In this document: in pieces, positions 44,159 to 51,923 of the stretch
How the letters are laid out: each line of letters starts with the position of its first letter
Numbering within the stretch: position 1 is the stretch's first letter
Assembly: GCA_017432565.1 (NCBI GenBank)
Contig: JAFRIW010000005.1
Location: 30,949-94,948 of the forward strand
DNA: 64,000 bases
Source: Lachnospiraceae bacterium
GTDB lineage: Bacteria; Bacillota; Clostridia; Lachnospirales; Lachnospiraceae
Reading direction: 5' to 3'
Made by a program: the position numbers and the translations under genes
The notes under the pieces: model-generated
What the model was told of the DNA's origin: nothing
Seen by the model: only the letters and a program-made list of their open reading frames with translations
Databases searched by the model: none

Positions 44159-44815
44159 ATGGGACAGAAAGCACAGATTCAGGCCGCCATCTTCGATATG
44201 GACGGAACGATTTTTGACACAGAACAGATATACCGCCGTGCCTGGCTTTCCGCCGGCGTTCCCGAGCCGCTCTACCGCTCCTACATCGGCACACCCCGCG
44301 CCTATATCAAAAAGCTGCTCACCGAGAACGGCTTTGACGCGGAGGAAATCTACCGGCAGAAGGATGCCTTCACCGCGGCAGAGACGGCAGTCCGCGTCCC
44401 GGTCAAGCCCGGTGCCGAGGCATGTCTTGCCTTTTTAAAGGAGCACGGAATCCGGTGTGCCATCGCGACCTCCTCCTCCGTGGAGACGGCGCAGACGTAT
44501 CTTGCAAAATCCGGCCTCGCGCCGTATTTTGACGTGGTCTGCAGCGGCAACCAGGTGGAGAAGGGAAAGCCGGCGCCGGACGTGTTTTTATACGCAGCAG
44601 AACTTCTGGGCACCGCGCCGGAGCAGTGCTTCGTTGTGGAGGACAGCTTCAACGGCGTGCGCGCGGGACATGCGGCCGGTATGTTCACGGTCATGATTCC
44701 TGACCTGGTGGCACCCGATGAAGAGATTCTGGCGCTGGCGGATGCCTGCCTTGAGAGCCTTGCGCAGCTGCCGGACCTGCTTATTGATAAAAAGCTTGTA
44801 ATTGCCTGTAATTGA
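44159..44815 (+). CDS. HAD-superfamily phosphatase/phosphomutase
   Basis: A 218-residue HAD hydrolase of the beta-phosphoglucomutase-like subgroup: motif I FDMDGTIFD (Asp13 nucleophile, Asp15), motif II ATSSS, motif III Lys in KGKPAPDVF, and motif IV VVEDSFNGV with acidic residues. The helical cap lies at about 18-85. Substrate probably a small sugar phosphate. The start is the ATG at 44159, where AAAGGAAG has proper spacing; an upstream in-frame ATG at 44141 does not. First of three plus-strand genes, divergent from the rhamnosidase. Confidence 0.9.
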   Translation: MGQKAQIQAAIFDMDGTIFDTEQIYRRAWLSAGVPEPLYRSYIGTPRAYIKKLLTENGFDAEEIYRQKDAFTAAETAVRVPVKPGAEACLAFLKEHGIRCAIATSSSVETAQTYLAKSGLAPYFDVVCSGNQVEKGKPAPDVFLYAAELLGTAPEQCFVVEDSFNGVRAGHAAGMFTVMIPDLVAPDEEILALADACLESLAQLPDLLIDKKLVIACN

Positions 44816-44870
44816 CGTGTTTTTACCGATTCGGTCAATCGCATTCGGATCACTGAAAGGCGGCCGACAT

Positions 44871-44891
44871 ATGCCGCAGAGCCCTTCATGA
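44871..44891 (+). CDS. Possible six-codon leader ORF coupled to rsuA
   Basis: ATG-CCG-CAG-AGC-CCT-TCA-TGA, encoding MPQSPS. GAAAGG stands 10 nt ahead. Its TGA overlaps the rsuA ATG (ATGA), and the rsuA start itself has no recognisable ribosome site, so translation of rsuA may rely on termination of this peptide. Seen directly; function is inference. Confidence 0.35.
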   Translation: MPQSPS

Positions 44892-45595
44892 GACTTGACA
44901 AATTGCTGGCCGACATGAATCTCGGCACCCGAAAAGATTTAAAACAGGAAATCCGCAGAGGCGACGTTCTGGTGAACGGGACGCCTGTGAAAGATCCGGG
45001 CTTTTCCGTCGACGGAAGCGAAGAAATTCTGTGGAAGGGAAAGCGCGTCCGCTATGCGGCTTACGAGTATTACCTGCTCAACAAGCCGGCCGGCGTCATC
45101 AGCGCCAGCGAAGATCCGAAGCAGGAAACGGTGCTGGATCTGCTCGGCCCGGACCGCCGCAGGGACCTCTTCCCGGTCGGGCGTCTGGACAAAGACACGG
45201 TCGGCCTGCTGCTGATCACGAATGACGGCGATCTCGCACATCAGCTCCTCTCTCCGAAAAAGCATGTGGATAAGACCTACTATGCGCGGATTACCGGGCG
45301 GGTCACTCAGGAAGATGTCGATGCGTTCCGGGAAGGCTTTGACGTGGACGAGTCGCTGCATACCCTTCCGGCCAGACTGGAGATTCTGTCAGACAGCGAA
45401 GTGAAGGTCACGATCCGGGAAGGCAAGTTCCACCAGATCAAACGAATGTTTCAGGCGCGCGGCATGGAAGTGCTTTACTTAAAGCGTCTCTCCATGGGCC
45501 CGCTCTCACTCGACCCGGACCTGCCGGAAGGAAGCTTCAGGACACTGACGGAGGAAGAGCTCACGTCGCTGCGCAGTTGTACTGCGCAGTCTTAA
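44888..45595 (+). CDS. rsuA: Ribosomal small subunit pseudouridine synthase
   Basis: A 235-residue RsuA/RluB/E/F-family enzyme: S4 RNA-binding domain (1-60; MRLDKLLADMNLGTRKDLKQ), then the synthase domain with YYLLNKPAGVIS and the catalytic Asp in LFPVGRLDKDTVGLLLITNDGDL, and GKFHQIKRMFQARG. The N-terminal S4 domain and length fit 16S rRNA pseudouridine-516 synthase. It lies 72 bp after the HAD gene and 13 bp before pdxK. Confidence 0.93.
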   Translation: MRLDKLLADMNLGTRKDLKQEIRRGDVLVNGTPVKDPGFSVDGSEEILWKGKRVRYAAYEYYLLNKPAGVISASEDPKQETVLDLLGPDRRRDLFPVGRLDKDTVGLLLITNDGDLAHQLLSPKKHVDKTYYARITGRVTQEDVDAFREGFDVDESLHTLPARLEILSDSEVKVTIREGKFHQIKRMFQARGMEVLYLKRLSMGPLSLDPDLPEGSFRTLTEEELTSLRSCTAQS

Positions 45596-45608
45596 CACAG
45601 GAGTACAG

Positions 45609-46442
45609 ATGATCATGAGCAATCACAATCTTCAGAAGAAAGTCGCCGTTTTCAATGATTTCACAGGCTTCGGGCGCTGTGCGCTGACAGTGCAGCTGCC
45701 GCTGCTTTCCGCGCTGGGACTGCAGTGCTGTCCCGTGCCGACAGTGCTGTTTTCCAATCACACGGCTTTCCCGAGTCATCACCGCATGGAGACAGAGCAG
45801 GACCTGCCCGCTTATCTTGCGGAGTGGGAAAAGCTTGATCTGAAGTTTGAAGGCATCGCGACCGGCTATTTCACATCCGGGGCCGGAATTGAAGCCGCCC
45901 GCTCGTTTCTTGAAAAGCAGGATCAGGCACTGATCCTGGTGGATCCGATCATGGGGGATCACGGCAGGATGTATTCTTCCTGTACTGAGGAGCGCGCGCA
46001 GAAACTGAAGGATCTCCTGCCCCTCTGCGACGTGCTGACGCCGAATCTCACGGAAGCCTGCATTCTCACCGGAACGCCTTACACGGAGAATCCGGAAGAA
46101 CCGCTGCTGCATGAGCTGTGTGAGAAGCTTGTGCTGCTCTCTCCCCGTCTTTCGAAGATTCTGATCACCGGTATCGAGTGCGGTGACCGGCTGGGCAATT
46201 ATGTTTATGAAAAAGAAACCGGAGGAAGGCTTGTATGCTTCCCCCGGGTAGGAATTTCCCGCGCCGGAACCGGAGACGTGATGGCTGCGATTCTGCTCGG
46301 TGATCTGGTAAATGGTCTGCGCCTGTCCGACGCACTCAGCCACGCGCAGCGTTTCCTCGCTGCCTGTCTGCAAACCGCCTCTGAGCTGGGACTTCCGCCT
46401 GAGGATGGTATTCCCTTCGAACTGAATCTGGCAAAATTATGA
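45609..46442 (+). CDS. pdxK: Pyridoxamine kinase
   Basis: A 277-residue ribokinase-like enzyme making pyridoxal 5'-phosphate precursors from B6 vitamers. VAVFNDFTGFGRCALTVQLPLLSALGLQCCPVPT is the family N-terminus, ILVDPIMGDHG and LTPNLTEACILTG are substrate and Mg sites, and GISRAGTGDVMAAILLG is the anion-hole with the catalytic Asp. AGGAG stands 5 nt before the ATG at 45609. It ends 13 bp from the convergent thioredoxin reductase gene; no terminator fits in that gap. Confidence 0.93.
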   Translation: MIMSNHNLQKKVAVFNDFTGFGRCALTVQLPLLSALGLQCCPVPTVLFSNHTAFPSHHRMETEQDLPAYLAEWEKLDLKFEGIATGYFTSGAGIEAARSFLEKQDQALILVDPIMGDHGRMYSSCTEERAQKLKDLLPLCDVLTPNLTEACILTGTPYTENPEEPLLHELCEKLVLLSPRLSKILITGIECGDRLGNYVYEKETGGRLVCFPRVGISRAGTGDVMAAILLGDLVNGLRLSDALSHAQRFLAACLQTASELGLPPEDGIPFELNLAKL

Positions 46443-46455
46443 CTTTTCGTTCTTC

Positions 46456-47382
46456 TCACCCCTGCAGTCCGTTGATGTAGCGGCAGGCCGCAAGTGCTGC
46501 GGTTGCGCCGTCCGCTACGGCGGTGGTCACCTGGCGGACGAATTTGCTGCGGCAGTCGCCGGCAACGAACACGCCGGGCGTCTTTGTCAGGCACTGCTCG
46601 TCTGTGTCAAAGTATCCGTAGCTGTTCAGATCCGCAAGCTCTTTGAAGGGCTCGTTCTCCGGGATCAGGCCGATGGCGACGAACAGTCCGTCGCAGGCGA
46701 TCTCCTGAGACTCCGCCGAGTTTTCAGTCCGGCTGTGAATTCCGAGGCCTTTCAGCTCACCGTTCTCTGTGATCAGGCGGTCAATGGCGACCTCTGTCAG
46801 CGCGCGCACATTCGGCTTGGAGAACAGGACGTCCTGGAGACGCTGCTCGCCCGTAAACATCGGGAGATCCTGCAGCATGATGACTTCCTTACACTTTTCT
46901 GCCAGAAGGACTGCTTCCTGCAGTGCGGAATTTCCGCCGCCGGCCACACAGACCGTCTTTCCGGCATAGAAATCGCCGTCGCAGACTGCGCAGAAGGAAA
47001 TGCCTTCTCCGATCATCTCCTCTTCACCTTCAAGCCCCAGCAGGCGGTGCTTCACGCCGGTCGCAATGACAACCGTTCTGCCTTCGAAGGTGCTGCCCTC
47101 TTCCGTCTCCACCGTCTTGCAGTGCTCGGTGCTGGTCACAGACTTCACGGTCTCGAACTCGATATCCGCGCCCTGCTTCAGAATCTGGTCCAGCATCTGG
47201 TCTGCGAGCTCATTGCCGCTCACGGAGAGCATACCGGGATAGTTCTCCACCTTCGGCGAGTTGGTGATCTGTCCGCCGAAGCCGTTCTTCTCGATGACCA
47301 GAGCGCTCTTTCCGTTGCGCAGTGCGTACAGTGCCGCTGTCATGCCGGCAGGCCCGCCGCCGACCACAATTACATCATACAT
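46456..47382 (-). CDS. trxB: Thioredoxin reductase (NADPH)
   Basis: A 308-residue low-molecular-weight thioredoxin reductase: FAD motif VVGGGPAGMTAALYALR, redox-active Cys131-x2-Cys134 in FCAVCDGDFY, NAD(P) motif VCVAGGGNSALQEAVLL and C-terminal FVAGDCRSKFVRQVTTAVADGATAA. It regenerates reduced thioredoxin-like proteins. No thioredoxin gene is in the window, but the gene just upstream encodes a ribonucleotide reductase with a fused redoxin domain, an obvious candidate partner. AAGGGGG precedes the ATG. Confidence 0.93.
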   Translation of the reverse strand: MYDVIVVGGGPAGMTAALYALRNGKSALVIEKNGFGGQITNSPKVENYPGMLSVSGNELADQMLDQILKQGADIEFETVKSVTSTEHCKTVETEEGSTFEGRTVVIATGVKHRLLGLEGEEEMIGEGISFCAVCDGDFYAGKTVCVAGGGNSALQEAVLLAEKCKEVIMLQDLPMFTGEQRLQDVLFSKPNVRALTEVAIDRLITENGELKGLGIHSRTENSAESQEIACDGLFVAIGLIPENEPFKELADLNSYGYFDTDEQCLTKTPGVFVAGDCRSKFVRQVTTAVADGATAALAACRYINGLQG

Positions 47383-47399
47383 ATTTTCCCCCTTAAATT

Positions 47400-47428
47400 G
47401 ATCTGGCAGCCTGTAAAAGCTGCCAGAT
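47400..47428. other. Hairpin between nrdD and trxB
   Basis: A perfect 10-bp stem (ATCTGGCAGC / GCTGCCAGAT) around 8 bases. In the nrdD-to-trxB direction it lacks a U-tract (CAATTTAAGG follows), while the opposite strand has a T-rich run. It may be a weak barrier or a stabilising leader structure for trxB rather than a true terminator. Confidence 0.5.
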
Positions 47429-47470
47429 TTCTTTTCTTTATCAGCCGGTCACTGCTGTCAGTTCCCGTTC

Positions 47471-50023
47471 TCAGACAGTCGTGACTGCCGGCTCCTGTCT
47501 CTTCATCAGCCAGCCCTTGATATCCGATACACCGCGGTACTTCTCAAAGCTGTCGCCGTTGATCAGGACCAGGGTCGGTGCCTGCTTGACGCCGAACTTC
47601 TCGACGAGTTCGCGCTCTTCGTTGGCATTCAGCGCTGTGTAGTTCACGCCGGCCTTGTCGAGCAGTGCGCCTGCTGCCTTGCAGTTCGGGCAGGTCGGTG
47701 TCTTGAAGAGGATGATCCGCTCTCTCGCCGCATCGGCGCCGCTCATCTCGATGGTGCTGACCGCGTCGTCCATCAGCGGAACGTTCGGATAAATCTTATC
47801 CTTCTCCGGTGCCTGGATTGCAGGCTCAATCGGAGAAGCTGTTGCTGCTGCCGGCATCGCCGCAGCTTCTGCAACCGGTGTCGGGACCGGTGCTGCCGGG
47901 CGCTCGACGGGCTCGTCGGCCGGTGCCGGGATCGGGCCGGTGTGCGTCAGCGTGGAACGGCCGATGTTGTAGACCTTTCTGTCTCTGTATTCCTGTGCCT
48001 TGCCGTCGTTCCAGTTCTGGACCGGACGATAGTAACCGGTGATCCGGCTGTAGACCTCGGTCTTCTGTCCGCAGATCGGGCAGGTAAACTGCTCGCCGGT
48101 AAGATAACCGTGATCACGGCAGACGGAGTAGGTCGGGGACATGGTGTAATACGGCAGCTTGTAGTTCTCGGCGATCTTGCGGACCAGGTTTGCGGCAGCC
48201 TTCCAGTCGGGAAGCTTCTCGCCCAGGAACGCGTGGAACACGGTTCCGGAGGTGTACAGAGTCTGCAGATCATCCTGGATATCCAGTGCGGAGAACACGT
48301 CCTCGGTGTAGCCGACCGGCAGGTGCGAGGAATTGGTGTAGTAAGGTGTGCCGTTCATGTTTGCCGTGATGATGTCCGGATACTGCTCCTTGTCATGTTT
48401 TGCAAAACGGTATGTCGTGGACTCGGCCGGTGTCGCCTCCAGGTTGTACAGATCGCCGTACATTTCCTGATAATCGGACAGGCGCTCACGCATATGGTTC
48501 AGCACATCCCTGGTGAAGCGCTGGGTTTTTGCATCCGTGAGATCCGCGCGCAGCCACTTCGCATTCAGACCGACTTCGTTCATACCGATCAGTCCGATCG
48601 TGGAGAAGTGGTTGTTGAAGGTGCCCAGATATCTTCTGGTATACGGATACAAGCCCTGCTCCAGCAGCTTGGTGATGACCGTTCTCTTGGTCTTCAGGCT
48701 GCGGGCTGCGATATCCATCAGGTTGTCCAGACGGCTGTAGAAGTCCTTTTCATCTGCTGCCAGATAAGCGATTCTGGGCATGTTGATGGTCACGACGCCG
48801 ATGGAGCCCGTGGACTCGCCGGAGCCAAAGAAACCGCCGGATTTCTTGCGCAGCTCACGAAGGTCGAGGCGCAGACGGCAGCACATGGAGCGGACATCGC
48901 TGGGCTCCATGTCGGAGTTGATATAGTTCGAGAAATAAGGCGTGCCGTATTTTGCCGTCATCTCAAACAGCAGCTTGTTGTTCTCGGTCTCGCTCCAGTC
49001 AAAATTACGCGTGATGGAGTAGGTCGGAATCGGGTACTGGAATCCGCGGCCGTTGGCGTCGCCCTCGATCATGATCTCGATGAACGCCTTGTTGACCATG
49101 TCCATTTCCTTCTGGCAGTCACCATAGGTGAAGTCCATCTCTTTGCCGCCGACGATAGCCGGAAGGTTCTTAATGTCGTTCGGGACGGTCCAGTCGAGAG
49201 TAATATTGGAGAACGGTGCCTGTGTGCCCCAGCGGCTCGGTGTGTTGACACCGTAGATGAAGGACTGCACGCACTGCTTGACTTCCTTCTGGCTCAGGTT
49301 GTCAATCTTGACGAAGGGTGCCAGATAAGTATCAAAGGAAGAGAATGCCTGCGCGCCGGCCCACTCGTTCTGCATGATGCCGAGGAAATTGACCATCTGG
49401 TTGCACAGAGTGGAAAGATGACCTGCCGGGGAGGAAGTGATCTTGCCCGGTACGCCGCCGAGGCCTTCCTGGATCAGCTGCTTCAGGCTCCAGCCTGCGC
49501 AGTAGCCGGTCAGCATGGAGAGGTCGTGCAGGTGAATCGCCGCGCTGCGGTGCGCGTCCGCGATCTCATCGTCATAGACCTCGCTCAGCCAGTAGTTGGC
49601 GGTGATGGCGCCGGAGTTGGAAAGAATCAGACCGCCGACGGAATACGTGACGGTGGAATTCTCCTTCACGCGCCAGTCGTTGATCTTCAGATAATTATCG
49701 ACCAGGTCCTTGTAGTTGACGAGCGTAGAATTGATGTTGCGGACCTTCTCGCGCTGACGGCGGTACAGGATGTAGGCCTTGGCCACGTCCGAGTAACCGG
49801 ATTCGGAGAGGACCTTCTCAACACTGTCCTGAATCTCCTCGACCGTGATCTTGCCGTCCTTGATCTTGGATTCGAAATCCGAAGTGACATGCAGAGAAAT
49901 CAGATCAATCACGCTGGGATGATACTGCTTGTTCAGCGCTTCGAATGCGCTGGTGATTGCGGCACTGATCTTGCTGATGTTGAACTCCGCAATGGTTCCG
50001 TCTCTCTTGACAACCTGATACAT
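47471..50023 (-). CDS. nrdD: Anaerobic ribonucleoside-triphosphate reductase with fused C-terminal redoxin domain
   Basis: An 850-residue class III reductase making dNTPs without oxygen. ATP-cone (1-95, MYQVVKRDGTIAEFNISKIS), ten-stranded barrel with Cys175 (TGYCAGW) and Cys381-Cys382 (SMCCRLRL, site of the thiyl radical), zinc site CRDH...CPIC (Cys635, His638, Cys648, Cys651) and glycyl radical Gly663 in RITGYYRP. A Pro/Ala linker (about 695-745) leads to a redoxin domain (767-850) with TPTCPNC (Cys778, Cys781), QAPTLVL and a final helix. Usual NrdD proteins end soon after the glycyl loop. The start at 50023 follows GAGGGG. Genes for NrdG and thioredoxin reductase flank it. Confidence 0.95.
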   Translation of the reverse strand: MYQVVKRDGTIAEFNISKISAAITSAFEALNKQYHPSVIDLISLHVTSDFESKIKDGKITVEEIQDSVEKVLSESGYSDVAKAYILYRRQREKVRNINSTLVNYKDLVDNYLKINDWRVKENSTVTYSVGGLILSNSGAITANYWLSEVYDDEIADAHRSAAIHLHDLSMLTGYCAGWSLKQLIQEGLGGVPGKITSSPAGHLSTLCNQMVNFLGIMQNEWAGAQAFSSFDTYLAPFVKIDNLSQKEVKQCVQSFIYGVNTPSRWGTQAPFSNITLDWTVPNDIKNLPAIVGGKEMDFTYGDCQKEMDMVNKAFIEIMIEGDANGRGFQYPIPTYSITRNFDWSETENNKLLFEMTAKYGTPYFSNYINSDMEPSDVRSMCCRLRLDLRELRKKSGGFFGSGESTGSIGVVTINMPRIAYLAADEKDFYSRLDNLMDIAARSLKTKRTVITKLLEQGLYPYTRRYLGTFNNHFSTIGLIGMNEVGLNAKWLRADLTDAKTQRFTRDVLNHMRERLSDYQEMYGDLYNLEATPAESTTYRFAKHDKEQYPDIITANMNGTPYYTNSSHLPVGYTEDVFSALDIQDDLQTLYTSGTVFHAFLGEKLPDWKAAANLVRKIAENYKLPYYTMSPTYSVCRDHGYLTGEQFTCPICGQKTEVYSRITGYYRPVQNWNDGKAQEYRDRKVYNIGRSTLTHTGPIPAPADEPVERPAAPVPTPVAEAAAMPAAATASPIEPAIQAPEKDKIYPNVPLMDDAVSTIEMSGADAARERIILFKTPTCPNCKAAGALLDKAGVNYTALNANEERELVEKFGVKQAPTLVLINGDSFEKYRGVSDIKGWLMKRQEPAVTTV

Positions 50024-50062
50024 ATTATTACCCCTCATACTATAAAAAATTTGTTTTTGACC

Positions 50063-50114
50063 AAAAAGAAAATATGGCTGCTGCGCGCATTTTCAGCGCG
50101 TACAACAACCATAT
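50063..50114 (-). terminator. Terminator-like hairpin in the nrdG-nrdD gap
   Basis: Arms 50072-50088 and 50096-50114 (outer ATATGG/CCATAT, inner CGCGC/GCGCG); the intervening C/A mismatches become G-U pairs only in the minus-strand RNA, which then has UUUCUUUUU. It should stop read-through from nrdG. The nrdD promoter -10 box lies in its upstream arm, so transcripts starting there lack the full stem. Confidence 0.7.
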
Positions 50115-50136
50115 CACCGGGTTCTCTGAATGTCAA
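50108..50136 (-). promoter_or_regulatory. nrdD promoter
   Basis: TTGACA (50136-50131), 17 bp, TATGGT (50113-50108) on the minus strand. The -35 box is the end of the promoter-proximal NrdR-type box, fitting repression by NrdR. Confidence 0.65.
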
Positions 50137-50177
50137 TATCTAGTGTTGTTTTCAGAAATCTTTTCTATATGTTGTAT
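50131..50177. promoter_or_regulatory. Pair of NrdR-type boxes
   Basis: Read on the minus strand: ATACAACATATAGAAA (50177-50162) and ACACTAGATATTGACA (50146-50131). Both match the recalled NrdR consensus acaCwATATaTwGtgt well in the core, and they are spaced exactly 31 bp (three helical turns), the usual arrangement. NrdR represses ribonucleotide reductase genes when dATP is high. No nrdR gene is in the window. Confidence 0.8.
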
Positions 50178-50203
50178 ATTTACCCTTTCGGTCATTGACT
50201 GTC

Positions 50204-50896
50204 TCAGTCCACTCCCCGAATGGTCACATCAGGCACAAAACGACGCACAATCTGCGCGTATTTTTCAAGGTCTTCCTTCGCCGGCGCGGACAGGTTTCCG
50301 TAGGGAACCGTGTCGCGGTCGGTGAAGCTCTGCAGGAAATAGCGTCTGGCGCCGGAGATCAGGCGTCCGATCTCTTCAAAATCAGACTCTTCATGGAATT
50401 CCCGGACGACGGTGGTGCGGAACTCGTAGTCTTTTGCTTCGTTCATAATCAGCGCAATGCTCTCCCGGATCGTGTCCATGTTGATCCGGTCCACGCCTCC
50501 CGTGACGGCATATTTTGCCGGACTGTTTTTAATGTCCATGGCCACATAGTCAGCAAGACCCTCCTCCAGAATGCTCCTGAGCAGCTGCGGATGATAACCG
50601 TTAGTGTCCAGCTTGATGCCAAATCCAAGCTCCCGGATTCTGCGCATGAGCTCCGGCAGGTCTTTGTGCAGGCAGGGCTCACCGCCTGTGATCGCGACGC
50701 CGTCCAACAGGCCGATCCGCTTCTTCAGGAAGGCCAGGAGCTCCTCTTCGTCCATTATGGGGTCCGCCGTGCCGTCGGCGAGCTCATAGTTGTGGCAGTA
50801 TGGGCAGCGGAAATCGCAGCCGCCCAGAAAAACCGTGCAGGCCACGTGTCCCGGAAAGTCCAGCAGTGTCATTTTCTGTAAACCGTGTATTTTCAT
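50204..50896 (-). CDS. nrdG: Anaerobic ribonucleotide reductase-activating protein (radical SAM)
   Basis: A 230-residue radical-SAM activase that installs the glycyl radical on NrdD. Cluster motif Cys27-x3-Cys31-x2-Cys34 (GGCDFRCPYCHN), AITGGEPCLHKDLPELMRR (SAM-binding GGE) and GFGIKLDTNGYHPQLL are present; the 230-residue form is the longer NrdG2/Thermotoga-like kind rather than the 150-residue enterobacterial one. AAAGGA precedes the ATG. It follows the DUF4037 gene by 18 bp and is separated from nrdD by 180 bp holding the NrdR boxes. Confidence 0.93.
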   Translation of the reverse strand: MKIHGLQKMTLLDFPGHVACTVFLGGCDFRCPYCHNYELADGTADPIMDEEELLAFLKKRIGLLDGVAITGGEPCLHKDLPELMRRIRELGFGIKLDTNGYHPQLLRSILEEGLADYVAMDIKNSPAKYAVTGGVDRINMDTIRESIALIMNEAKDYEFRTTVVREFHEESDFEEIGRLISGARRYFLQSFTDRDTVPYGNLSAPAKEDLEKYAQIVRRFVPDVTIRGVD

Positions 50897-50914
50897 GATG
50901 TCCTTTCTCGTGCC

Positions 50915-51904
50915 CTAAACCGCCGCCAGGATGTGGAGGTTTCTCAGCTCCGCCTCCTGAATGCCGTCGTTGACGGAATACGCGTGCTTTTCGAGGTCAC
51001 CGCAGACGGCCTTCGTCAGATTCTGCTCTATGAGCTCATCGATGAGATCGGCGGCGATGCCTTCGATGACATTGTACTTCTCCTCCGCCATTTCGTCATC
51101 GTTTCCCGAGGTGATCAGGAACTCCAGAAGCTCCGCCTCCAGGGAGAGTTTTTCCAGTCCCCGCAGCGCGCGGAAGCTCCACTTGTAATAAGGCTGATAG
51201 CGGCGGTTTAAGAGGAAGATCGCCGCGATCGCGCTCCGGGTGAATTCGAAGACCGCAAGCTGGGCTGCCGCGCTCTCGCCGTGCCGGATGCAGCGCTGAT
51301 AATTATACTGCCCGGACTGGGCCATGAGCAGCAGGTGTCCTGCCAGTTTTTTCAGGCGGATCCGCTCCGGGTAGAAAGCGAGGGCCGCGCGGACGCGGGC
51401 GATTTCCCGGTACGGATCGCTGAAAACCTCTCCGCCCGTCACTTCGAGGAGAGACTGCTCGGGAATTGTGAGCCACTCCCGGTCCGTGAGAGGGGCTGTA
51501 TCAGGACTCAGCTCCGCAGTGCCGGCAGCGCTCAGAAGGCGCCCGGCAGCATCTGCCCCCAGCCGGTCCGCAAGAAACTCCTCCGTCCTCAGGACGCCTC
51601 GGCGCGCGCCGCCCACCGGCTGCATCAGAGAGCGGGACAGGCCCATAAACTCCTTCGGCAGCTTCGCGTAAGCCCGCTCCAGCAGGAAGGCGCTCCGCCG
51701 GTCCACGATGTCTTCACCGGGCAGAAAAACACAGAAGCCCGGTTCAAAATCATGATCCCGGGAAACCTCATCGTCAAATCCGAGGCACTCCGAGCCGCTG
51801 CCGAGAAGCCCCGCCGCGGCATAGGGCAGGATCCCGGGAAATTCCTCCAGCATCGGCTTTCCGAAGGCTTCGTAATATGCTTTGGAAATCTCCATTCCGT
51901 TCAT
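50915..51904 (-). CDS. DUF4037 protein (nucleotidyltransferase-like)
   Basis: A 329-residue protein of unknown function. The N-terminal GLLGSGSECLGFDDEVSRDHDFEPG looks like a diverged nucleotidyltransferase core (GSGS plus DxD-like acids), followed by a helical C-terminal domain containing WSFRALRGLEKL. The combination matches DUF4037 from recall. It directly follows a TPR gene (19 bp) and precedes nrdG (18 bp); the TPR/DUF4037 pairing occurs elsewhere in Clostridia (recollection). Substrate unknown. Confidence 0.75.
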   Translation of the reverse strand: MNGMEISKAYYEAFGKPMLEEFPGILPYAAAGLLGSGSECLGFDDEVSRDHDFEPGFCVFLPGEDIVDRRSAFLLERAYAKLPKEFMGLSRSLMQPVGGARRGVLRTEEFLADRLGADAAGRLLSAAGTAELSPDTAPLTDREWLTIPEQSLLEVTGGEVFSDPYREIARVRAALAFYPERIRLKKLAGHLLLMAQSGQYNYQRCIRHGESAAAQLAVFEFTRSAIAAIFLLNRRYQPYYKWSFRALRGLEKLSLEAELLEFLITSGNDDEMAEEKYNVIEGIAADLIDELIEQNLTKAVCGDLEKHAYSVNDGIQEAELRNLHILAAV

Positions 51905-51923
51905 ACTGATACTGTTCCTTCTT

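Noticed and set aside
47942..50143. A 733-codon open frame on the plus strand opposite nrdD
   Set aside because: It is antisense to a clear NrdD and has no recognisable domains or ribosome site. GC-rich third positions keep the opposite frame open; the same holds for long frames opposite bcd (4479-5639), GH2 (28392-30575) and GH3/TPR (51882-54380).
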